Assembly: GCA_022560715.1 (NCBI GenBank)
Contig: JADFSQ010000126.1
Coordinates: forward strand, 1 to 6,252
From: Bacteroidota bacterium
GTDB taxonomy: Bacteria > Bacteroidota > Bacteroidia > Flavobacteriales > Flavobacteriaceae
Direction: 5' to 3'
DNA: 6,252 bases
In this document: positions 1-5,860 of the stretch, piece after piece
Layout: each line of letters starts with the position of its first letter
Position numbering within the stretch: position 1 is the stretch's first letter
The notes under the pieces: model-generated
What the model was told of the DNA's origin: nothing
Database searches by the model: none
Seen by the model: only the letters and a program-made list of their open reading frames with translations
Made by a program: the position numbers and the translations under genes

Positions 1-573
1 CTCAATAACCATATCTAAAAGTGGTTCTATATTAGTAGTTGGATGTTGCCAATCTTCACTCATCCAATTGTGTTTTGCAGAACCATAAACGACTGGAAAG
101 TCCAATTGCCACTCTTCGGCACCAAGCTCGAACATTAAATCGAAAACAGCTTCGTGAACTTCTTCAGGAGTACAATTTTCTTTATCAACTTTATTAATAA
201 CCACGCAAGGTTTTAAACCTAAATCTAAAGCTTTTTGCAGTACAAATCGTGTTTGTGGCATTGGACCTTCAAAAGCATCAACTAATAATAAAACACCATC
301 AGCCATATTAAGTACACGCTCAACTTCGCCACCAAAATCGGCATGTCCAGGTGTATCAATAATATTGATTTTTGTATTTTTATAAACAACAGAAACATTT
401 TTAGAAGTAATTGTAATACCACGTTCACGTTCCAATTCGTTACTATCAAGAATGAATTCTCCGGCGTTTTGATTATCACGAAATAACTGACAATGGTACA
501 TTATTTTATCTACCAAAGTTGTTTTACCATGATCTACATGTGCAATAATTGCAATGTTTTTTATATTAGCCAT
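1..573 (-). CDS. typA: TypA/BipA ribosome-associated GTPase, N-terminal part (partial)
   Basis: This is the first 191 codons of TypA (BipA), a cytoplasmic translational GTPase related to EF-G and LepA. It binds the ribosome and supports 50S assembly and growth under cold or other stress. The open frame starts with ATG at 573-571 and runs without a stop off the left edge, so roughly two thirds of the usual ~600-residue protein is missing here. The whole G domain is visible: G1 AHVDHGKTT (11-19), G2 around RGITI (51-55), G3 DTPGH (73-77), G4 NKVD (127-130) and G5 SAK (165-167). The phrases LERERGITI and [17 protein letters not shown] separate TypA from LepA, EF-G and IF-2. [12 protein letters not shown] after G4 is the wording I associate with Bacteroidota TypA. 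The gene is divergent from kdsA. No Shine-Dalgarno sequence precedes the ATG, as is usual in this phylum. All G-box residues are intact. Confidence 0.96.
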   Translation of the reverse strand, partial: MANIKNIAIIAHVDHGKTTLVDKIMYHCQLFRDNQNAGEFILDSNELERERGITITSKNVSVVYKNTKINIIDTPGHADFGGEVERVLNMADGVLLLVDAFEGPMPQTRFVLQKALDLGLKPCVVINKVDKENCTPEEVHEAVFDLMFELGAEEWQLDFPVVYGSAKHNWMSEDWQHPTTNIEPLLDMVIE

Positions 574-596
574 AATGACGCTTTATTTTGAGCGTG

Positions 597-604
597 CAAA
601 GTTA
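597..604 (-). promoter_or_regulatory. Candidate -7 box of the typA promoter
   Basis: Read on the minus strand the bases are TAACTTTG, an exact match to the Bacteroidota sigma-ABfr -7 consensus TAnnTTTG. The box ends 23 nt before the typA ATG, giving a short leader. I found no TTG -33 element at the usual ~19-23 nt spacing (the nearest is 31 nt upstream), so the call rests on the -7 box, its position and its likeness to the box before kdsA. Confidence 0.55.
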
Positions 605-674
605 CGTTATATTTTATGATTAATTACCTCGCTTACAACTAATAAAAAATAGTGAGTAATGACAGGCATTTGTG

Positions 675-682
675 TAACTTTG
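675..682 (+). promoter_or_regulatory. Candidate -7 box of the kdsA promoter
   Basis: TAACTTTG matches the Bacteroidota TAnnTTTG consensus exactly and lies 19 nt before the kdsA ATG. The predicted leader is very short, about 12-15 nt. The flanks match the typA box: GTAACTTTGyAC is shared on opposite strands (594-605 and 674-685). No good -33 TTG is visible upstream. Confidence 0.55.
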
Positions 683-701
683 TACCTTAAATTAACAATT
701 G

Positions 702-1523
702 ATGAACCTTCAAGATATTCCGAAGATAAAACATATTAATTCTAATAACTTCTTTCTTTTAGCTGGACCTTGTGCTATTGAAAGTGAAGATATGGCACTT
801 CGCATTGCCGAAAAAGTAGTTAGTATTACCAGCAAACTTGAAATTCCTTATATCTTTAAAGGAAGCTTTAAAAAAGCAAATAGAAGCAGAATTGATAGTT
901 TTACAGGTATTGGAGACGAAAAAGCCTTGAAAATCCTCCAAAAAGTTTCGAAAACTTTTGATGTTCCAACTGTTACAGATATTCATCAAGTCTCTGATGC
1001 TACTTTAGCAGCTCAATATGTAGATGTTTTACAAATTCCGGCTTTTTTGGTTCGCCAAACCGATTTGGTTGTGGCTGCTGCAAAAACAGGAAAAGTAGTA
1101 AACCTTAAAAAAGGGCAATTTATGAGTCCTGAAGCTATGCAGCACGCAGTTCAAAAAGTAAAAGATTCTGGCAATGAAAAGGCTTGGATTACTGATCGTG
1201 GCACTATGTTTGGCTACCAAGATATGATAGTAGATTTTAGAGGCATTCCAACCATGCGCAAATATGCTCCAGTTGTGCTCGATATAACGCATTCTCTACA
1301 ACAGCCAAATCAAAGTAGTGGAGTTACAGGTGGTCGTCCAGATATGATTGAAACTATTGCCAGAGCAGGAATTGTAAATAATGTGGATGGTTTATTTATA
1401 GAAACACATTTTGATCCAGCAAATGCCAAAAGTGATGGCGCAAATATGTTGCATTTAGATTATTTAGAAAAATTGCTGACCAATTTAGTCGCTATTAGAA
1501 AAACTGTAAATAGCTTAAGTTAA
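702..1523 (+). CDS. kdsA: 3-deoxy-8-phosphooctulonate synthase (KDO-8-P synthase), metal-type
   Basis: KdsA condenses phosphoenolpyruvate with arabinose-5-phosphate to give KDO-8-phosphate (EC 2.5.1.55), the committed step of KDO synthesis for the lipopolysaccharide inner core; it is cytoplasmic. The 273-residue length is normal for this TIM-barrel family. Visible motifs are AGPCAIES (21-28), KGSFKKANRSR (53-63), PAFLVRQTDL (113-122), NLKKGQF (134-140), ITDRGTMFGY (163-172), DITHSLQQPN (194-203) and FIETHFDPANAKSDGAN (232-248). C24 stands where metal-independent enzymes such as that of E. coli have Asn. With H197, E234 and D245 it completes the four-ligand set known from the Aquifex metal-dependent enzyme, so this should be the metal-requiring class. 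A TTG at 699 directly before the ATG could also start translation, but it adds one residue and shortens an already short leader, so I chose the ATG. The last 4 nt overlap the convergent DUF1801 gene. Confidence 0.96.
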   Translation: MNLQDIPKIKHINSNNFFLLAGPCAIESEDMALRIAEKVVSITSKLEIPYIFKGSFKKANRSRIDSFTGIGDEKALKILQKVSKTFDVPTVTDIHQVSDATLAAQYVDVLQIPAFLVRQTDLVVAAAKTGKVVNLKKGQFMSPEAMQHAVQKVKDSGNEKAWITDRGTMFGYQDMIVDFRGIPTMRKYAPVVLDITHSLQQPNQSSGVTGGRPDMIETIARAGIVNNVDGLFIETHFDPANAKSDGANMLHLDYLEKLLTNLVAIRKTVNSLS

Positions 1524-1897
1524 GGATTCCACGCTTTTTTACTTTTGTCTAATACCTTTGCTGCTTCTTTTAAGAGTTCAACAAATAACCTTTCATCAAA
1601 ATCTTCCAAGCTTTTTACTTGCAACGAACGCACTTGTTTACGTTTGTTATAATTTTTTAACACTGGAAATGCATCTTCTAAAAACACACCTTGTACAAAA
1701 GCAACATCAACAAAATTGGTCCCTTTTAAAATATTCAAATAACACATTGGTTTTTTGTTATGGTGATAAAACGGAATACCATAATTATACTTCTCCTCCA
1801 CATTAGGCAAGGTTTTTAAAATTACACGCCTTACATACAACATGATGGATTGATAAGGTTCTCTCTGATTAAATAAGTATTCTTCTACTGGTTTCAA
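1520..1897 (-). CDS. DUF1801 (YdhG/CyaY-like fold) family protein, TTG start
   Basis: This is a 125-residue soluble protein of the DUF1801 family, whose members share a small alpha/beta fold with YdhG and frataxin/CyaY. No biochemical role is firmly assigned and I do not infer one. Support comes from the N-terminal EEYLFNQREPYQSIMLYVR (5-23), the central YNYGIPFYHHNKKPMCYLN (37-55, the most typical family stretch), the VDVAF strand (63-67) and the C-terminal RSLQVKSLEDF segment (90-100). It has no signal peptide or membrane helix. The start must be non-ATG if the family N-terminus is to be kept: TTG at 1897-1895 is the only good candidate before an in-frame stop at 1924-1922, and the first ATG (residue 19) would cut into the domain. 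The gene faces kdsA tail to tail with a 4 nt overlap of stop codons and is divergent from the lipoprotein gene at 1983. Confidence 0.85.
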   Translation of the reverse strand: MKPVEEYLFNQREPYQSIMLYVRRVILKTLPNVEEKYNYGIPFYHHNKKPMCYLNILKGTNFVDVAFVQGVFLEDAFPVLKNYNKRKQVRSLQVKSLEDFDERLFVELLKEAAKVLDKSKKAWNP

Positions 1898-1982
1898 TAG
1901 TATTAATATTAAATTATAAATTTAAAGTAAAATCAATTAACTTCGTATAAAATCAAAATTTTTCCTTTTAAAAATTTACAAA
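1898..1982. promoter_or_regulatory. AT-rich divergent promoter region
   Basis: This spacer between the DUF1801 gene and the amidohydrolase-like gene has only 10 G/C in 85 bases by hand count, far more AT-rich than the genes. On the plus strand TAACTTCG at 1938-1945 differs by one base from TAnnTTTG and repeats the TAACTTnG form seen before typA and kdsA; it would give a leader of about 30 nt for the rightward cluster. On the minus strand TACTTTAA (1929-1922) is a weaker candidate for the DUF1801 gene. No convincing -33 element, hairpin or Shine-Dalgarno sequence was found. Confidence 0.4.
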
Positions 1983-3311
1983 ATGAATAATATAAAAGTA
2001 TTCTTCACTCTTTTAAGCATTATGCTTTTGTTGTCTTGCTCCACAAAACAAACCTTTGATGATGCTTTAATTATTAAAGGCGGAACAATTATAGATGTCT
2101 CCAACAATGGTACATCTTTTAATGACCTTACTGATAAAGCTATTATTATTAAAGCAGATACCATATTTAAAATTGTGGATGCGGCTTCAATTTCTGATGC
2201 TCAAGACAATGTTATTGATGCTTTAGGAAAATATATTATGCCTGGTTTAACCGACGGATTTGCCATAATAAACAATCAGAATTATGCCAATGCCTTTTTA
2301 TATATGGGAATTACTGATGTTATTGGTGTTGAAAGTTTTTGTAGAGGAAAGTTTTATCACGATGCAAATCCATCACCAAACGTGCACATGTTAGAATCAG
2401 TTGGTGGTGAACCTGTTACAAATCAGCAAATTTTAGATACAATTCAAAAGCATCATAACAACAATGTTGAGATTTTGTTAATGATGTATAAACTCACTCC
2501 TTCACAACTCGAATTAGCGCACAACGAAGCCAAAAAATTAGGAATGGGAACTATTGGCGAACTCGGCTTTACATCCTACAAAAAAGGAATGGATTTAGGT
2601 GTGGATGCTTTTGTTCATACTACTCGCTATTCGCTTGATATTGCTCCAGATTCGATGGCTTTAAAAGTTGCCGAACAACCTTTTAGCAACGATTTAGGAA
2701 GCCCAAAATGGCGTTATTACCAATACCTTACAAATCTTAAAGCTGAAAATGAAGCCTTACTGCAACACGCCAAAAATTTGGGAAACTCCAATTCGTACAT
2801 TATGCCAACTTTTGGATTATTGTACATCGATATGCCTTTTAGTAAGAACCCTTGGAACGAAAAAGTAGCATCCATAATTGACATTAAGGACATTAATCGC
2901 CCAGCAGATAAAATAACGGGGAAACACAACTATCCTCCTGAAGAATTGGCAGCTTATCAAAAATTGGGCTTTAACGAACTTATGATTGAAAAAATTTATT
3001 ATAAAAACGGAGCACATTATATTTCGGGAAGTGGTACTGATGTCTGGGGAACAATGCCAGGAATTTCTTTACACCAGGAATTGGAAGTCTTATCACACAT
3101 TGGTTTAACAAACAGAGAAGTGTTGGCAGCCTCAACCTCAAATTTTAATGACGCTTTTGGATTAAAATTTGGTAAGATTGAAACTGGTTTTAAAGCCAAT
3201 ATTTTAATTCTAGATAAAAATCCGTTAGACGATATTAAAAATTTAAAAGGTGGTAAAACTGTTATTCTTAATGGAAAACCAATTGATTTAGAAGCTTTAC
3301 TTAAAAAATGA
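1983..3311 (+). CDS. Amidohydrolase-superfamily-like lipoprotein lacking the HxH metal motif
   Basis: This 442-residue protein resembles imidazolonepropionase/prolidase-type amidohydrolases, which are metal-dependent TIM-barrel hydrolases. An N-terminal hydrophobic segment ends in LLSC with C19 as the probable lipidation site, so the mature protein should be anchored in the cell envelope. The flanking beta-sandwich begins at ALIIKGGTIIDV (28-39). The strand-1 landmark ALGKYIMPGLTDG (80-92) is present, but GFA replaces the expected HxH, and no HxH occurs anywhere in the protein. MMYKLTPSQ (167-175) keeps a candidate lysine, K170. In the next strand GELG (192-195) stands where a histidine is expected. 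FVHTTRYS (210-217, H212), GSGTD (349-353, D353), the LHQELEVLSHIGLT stretch (363-376) and the closing GKIETGFKANILILDKNPLDDI (397-418) are typical. So only part of the metal site remains: K170, H212 and D353 by my reading. Its stop overlaps the next start (ATGA). Substrate is unknown. Hydrolase, reduced-metal enzyme and non-catalytic binding protein are all possible. Confidence 0.85.
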   Translation: MNNIKVFFTLLSIMLLLSCSTKQTFDDALIIKGGTIIDVSNNGTSFNDLTDKAIIIKADTIFKIVDAASISDAQDNVIDALGKYIMPGLTDGFAIINNQNYANAFLYMGITDVIGVESFCRGKFYHDANPSPNVHMLESVGGEPVTNQQILDTIQKHHNNNVEILLMMYKLTPSQLELAHNEAKKLGMGTIGELGFTSYKKGMDLGVDAFVHTTRYSLDIAPDSMALKVAEQPFSNDLGSPKWRYYQYLTNLKAENEALLQHAKNLGNSNSYIMPTFGLLYIDMPFSKNPWNEKVASIIDIKDINRPADKITGKHNYPPEELAAYQKLGFNELMIEKIYYKNGAHYISGSGTDVWGTMPGISLHQELEVLSHIGLTNREVLAASTSNFNDAFGLKFGKIETGFKANILILDKNPLDDIKNLKGGKTVILNGKPIDLEALLKK

Positions 3312-3679
3312 TTAAATTCAACAAAACGTATTTCTTTAGGTTTCTAATCCTGTTTATCATTGAAGCATGTATTGCATTCTTTATAAAAGAAGGTTTTATA
3401 CGCCATACTTTTGGTGATGTTCTCGTAGTAATTATGTTGTATTGTCTTATTAAAAGCTTTGTAAAAGCAAAACCAATATATATAGCTATAACTGTGCTTA
3501 TTGTTTCCTTTGGCATAGAGTTTTTACAACTAACCCATATATTGCAATGGCTTCATATTGAAAACAACAAAGCCTTAAAATTAATTTTGGGAAGTACCTT
3601 TGATATTAACGATCTCTTAGCTTATTTATTTGGTATAATTGTGGTTCTATTAATTGAATATAAATACTCAAAAGCATAA
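3308..3679 (+). CDS. DUF2809 family four-helix membrane protein
   Basis: This small 123-residue inner-membrane protein has four hydrophobic segments at about residues 9-27, 37-53, 57-74 and 102-118. It matches the DUF2809 pattern: IRHTFGDVLVV (31-41, with R32 and GD at 36-37), FGIEFLQL (68-75) and LILGSTFDINDLLAYLFG (92-109). The E71-x2-Q74 and D99-x2-D102-LLAY-x3-G109 spacing also recalls VanZ-like membrane proteins, which hints at remote kinship but is not proof. No function is established for the family. The ATG overlaps the stop of the amidohydrolase-like gene by 4 nt (ATGA), a common sign of translational coupling, so the two are very probably one operon. The acylase gene follows after 45 nt. 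There is no sign of truncation. Confidence 0.85.
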   Translation: MIKFNKTYFFRFLILFIIEACIAFFIKEGFIRHTFGDVLVVIMLYCLIKSFVKAKPIYIAITVLIVSFGIEFLQLTHILQWLHIENNKALKLILGSTFDINDLLAYLFGIIVVLLIEYKYSKA

Positions 3680-3724
3680 ATTTTTTATTTATTACCTTGC
3701 CGAAAATTCATAAAATCTATCTAC

Positions 3725-5815
3725 ATGACTAAACCATTTGCACTCCTGTTAAGCACTTTAATTTTTTTAAGTTTTTCCTGTTCTCCTCAAGAAAAACAAA
3801 GCACCCAAATTGCCTGGGATAGTTGGGGAGTCCCTCATATAACTGCTGACAATACCGACGGGCTTTTCTTTGCTCAAGGATGGGCACAAATGCACAATCA
3901 TGCAAACACTATTTTAGAACTCTATGGAAACTCTCGTGGTCGAGCTGCTGAATATTGGGGAAAAGATCATGTACAAAACGATATGCTAATCCACACTTTA
4001 GGCTTTGAAGAACTTGCTGAAGTTTGGGGAGAAACGCAAGACCCTGAACAAAAAAACATCTATAAAGCTTTTGTAAGAGGGTTAAACAGTTATGCAGAAG
4101 CACATCCAGAAGCTATTGCCGACAAAAATAAAGTCGTGTTGCCAATAACCACAAATGATATAAACATGCATAGCATGTATGTTATTTTTACACGTTTTAT
4201 TGCTGGTGGCGATTTGGGAAGAGTACAACAATGGCCAGATTTGGGTTCAAATGCTTATGCTATTGCACCAAAAAAATCAGCTTCAGGAAATGCAATGTTG
4301 GTTCAAAATCCACATTTACCTTGGTGGAAAGAATTTCTATTTTTTGAATCTCACCTCAGATTAGGTGACAAAAATATGTATGGAGTTACTTTGGTTGGCT
4401 TACCTGGAATTTCGATAGGATTTAACGATAATCTTGGTTGGAGTCATACTAACAATCCTATTGATAATGCTGATACTTATGAGTTAGAATTGAAAGATGG
4501 TGGTTATCTTTTAGATGGAGAGCGTAAAGATTTTGAAACCTCATCTAAAACCATTAAAATAAAAATAAATGACAGCACTATGGTTGACCAAGAGATTCCG
4601 ATTTTAAGAACGGTTCATGGTCCTGTAGTGAACAAAACTGAAGAGAAAGTATTAGCACTTCGCATGGTTGGTTTAGACAAACCAAATGCTTTTTTACAAT
4701 GGTGGCACATGATATTAAGCAACAATTTTGAAGAATTTGAAACGGCTTTGCAAATGGCTGAAATTCCATTTTGGAATGTGATGTATGCCGATAAAGAAGG
4801 CAATATATTTTATTTGTTTAATGGACTCGTACCAAAGCGAAGCTCAGGAGATTGGGCTTATTGGGACAGAATTATTCCAGGAGGAAAATCGGCAGATGTG
4901 TGGACAGAAGTACATTCGTATTCCGATTTGCCAAGAATTAAAAACCCAGAAGTGGGTTGGTTGCAAAACGCCAACGATCCGCCTTGGACAAGCACTATTC
5001 CTATTACATTGCATCCTGAAGATTATCCAGCGTATATGTCGCCTATTCGTATGAGTTTTCGTCCGCAACGTTCCGCAAGAATGTTGCTTGAAGACGACTC
5101 AATTACGTTTGACGAACTTGTTGATTACAAACTTTCTACACGATTGGAGTTTGCCGACCGTATTCTCGATGATTTATTTAAAGCTATAGACGCTTCCGAT
5201 TCAGAAAAAGCAAAAGAAGCAAAAACTGTTTTAGAAAATTGGGATCGAGAAGCAAATGCAGATAGTAAAGGCATGCTTTTATTCTACAAATGGGCAAAAA
5301 AATTCAATGTGTGGAACAAAGCAAATTACACAGAACCTTGGAGTTTAGAAAAACCGAATACAACACCTGATGGAATTGCAGATCCTGAAAGAGCAGTAAG
5401 GCTTTTAGAACAGGCTGCCACCGAAATGGAAACTAAATATGGTAAGTTAGATGTGCCTTGGGGAGATTATTACAGAATTGTTTATAACGGCAAAAATCTT
5501 CCGGCAAATGGTATAGATGGCTCAATGGGAGTTTTTAGAGTCGCATGGCCTGCAAGAGCAGACGAAAATAATATGTATGTTGGTGGTGGCGATTCTTGGG
5601 TTGGCGTTATAGAATTCGGTGAACAGGTTAGAGCAAAAGTACTCTTAAGTTATGGGAATTCTACACAAAAAGATTCACCACACAATGGCGACCAATTAGA
5701 ATTGTTTTCTAAAAAAGAACTTCGTGACGCTTGGTTTACTAAAGAAGATGTAAAAGCAAATACTGTAAGAATTGAAGTATTAACTGAAACTGGTTTTGTT
5801 AATAAAGAAAAATAA
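3725..5815 (+). CDS. Penicillin acylase family (Ntn hydrolase) lipoprotein
   Basis: This 696-residue member of the penicillin G acylase/acyl-homoserine-lactone acylase family (PF01804 type) hydrolyses amide bonds after self-cleavage into alpha and beta chains. A hydrophobic N-terminus (5-18) ends in FLSFSC, with C19 the likely lipidation site; Ser and Phe at -3 and -2 make the lipobox loose. The alpha chain starts with IAWDSWGVPHITA (29-41) and carries QGWAQMHNHAN (51-61) and GRAAEYWG (72-79). LGSNAYAI (173-180) holds the processing site: cleavage between G174 and S175 would free the nucleophile S175. The beta chain shows QNPHLPW (194-200), GFNDNLGWSHTN (232-243), HGPVVN (298-303), FWNVMYADKEGNIFY (349-363, with N351 the probable oxyanion Asn), NANDPPW (415-421) and the C-terminal SPHNGDQLELF (651-661). 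All expected catalytic parts are present, so it should be active. Substrate cannot be told from sequence: N-acyl amino acids, AHLs, beta-lactams or peptides are all possible. It follows the DUF2809 gene by 45 nt with no clear terminator between them. Confidence 0.94.
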   Translation: MTKPFALLLSTLIFLSFSCSPQEKQSTQIAWDSWGVPHITADNTDGLFFAQGWAQMHNHANTILELYGNSRGRAAEYWGKDHVQNDMLIHTLGFEELAEVWGETQDPEQKNIYKAFVRGLNSYAEAHPEAIADKNKVVLPITTNDINMHSMYVIFTRFIAGGDLGRVQQWPDLGSNAYAIAPKKSASGNAMLVQNPHLPWWKEFLFFESHLRLGDKNMYGVTLVGLPGISIGFNDNLGWSHTNNPIDNADTYELELKDGGYLLDGERKDFETSSKTIKIKINDSTMVDQEIPILRTVHGPVVNKTEEKVLALRMVGLDKPNAFLQWWHMILSNNFEEFETALQMAEIPFWNVMYADKEGNIFYLFNGLVPKRSSGDWAYWDRIIPGGKSADVWTEVHSYSDLPRIKNPEVGWLQNANDPPWTSTIPITLHPEDYPAYMSPIRMSFRPQRSARMLLEDDSITFDELVDYKLSTRLEFADRILDDLFKAIDASDSEKAKEAKTVLENWDREANADSKGMLLFYKWAKKFNVWNKANYTEPWSLEKPNTTPDGIADPERAVRLLEQAATEMETKYGKLDVPWGDYYRIVYNGKNLPANGIDGSMGVFRVAWPARADENNMYVGGGDSWVGVIEFGEQVRAKVLLSYGNSTQKDSPHNGDQLELFSKKELRDAWFTKEDVKANTVRIEVLTETGFVNKEK

Positions 5816-5830
5816 TACAAGTTTTCATTA

Positions 5831-5860
5831 ATGACAAACGAAGAACTGAATGGAAAATGA
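5831..5860 (+). other. Nine-codon mini-ORF overlapping the RDD gene start
   Basis: ATG at 5831 opens a 9-residue frame (MTNEELNGK) ending at TGA 5858-5860, so it overlaps the first codons of the RDD gene in another frame. Its TNEEL resembles the TDEELIKI near the start of the RDD protein. It may be a chance ORF, a leader peptide for coupled translation, or the relic of an older start. The evidence is weak. Confidence 0.25.

Noticed and set aside
282..479. Minus-strand open frame of 65 codons
   Set aside because: It is out of frame with, and inside, the well-supported typA coding region on the same strand, and its peptide is low-complexity hydrophobic.
699..701. TTG as the kdsA start
   Set aside because: It lies directly before an ATG and adds only one residue; the ATG at 702 is the simpler choice.
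759..1292. Two minus-strand open frames (759-989 and 1029-1292) opposite kdsA
   Set aside because: They lie wholly antisense to a gene with every catalytic motif in place, and their translations look like no family and are rich in Asn, Phe and Cys as expected for shadow frames.
1535..1540. Run of six T after kdsA as a rho-independent terminator
   Set aside because: No GC-rich stem precedes it, and the run is part of the DUF1801 coding sequence (lysine codons on the other strand).
1558..1806. Plus-strand open frame opposite the DUF1801 gene
   Set aside because: It is antisense to a recognisable conserved domain and has no family resemblance of its own.
3301..3516. Minus-strand open frame opposite the DUF2809 gene
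   Set aside because: The plus-strand frame has the family motifs and the ATGA coupling; the antisense frame is a shadow.
3680..3724. T-rich spacer as a terminator, or TACCTTGC (3693-3700) as a promoter before the acylase gene
   Set aside because: There is no stem before the T run, and the box is a poor match to TAnnTTTG with no -33 partner, so neither was annotated.
4179..5068. Several open frames on both strands within the acylase gene
   Set aside because: The acylase frame is unbroken with motifs along its full length, so these are out-of-frame shadows.
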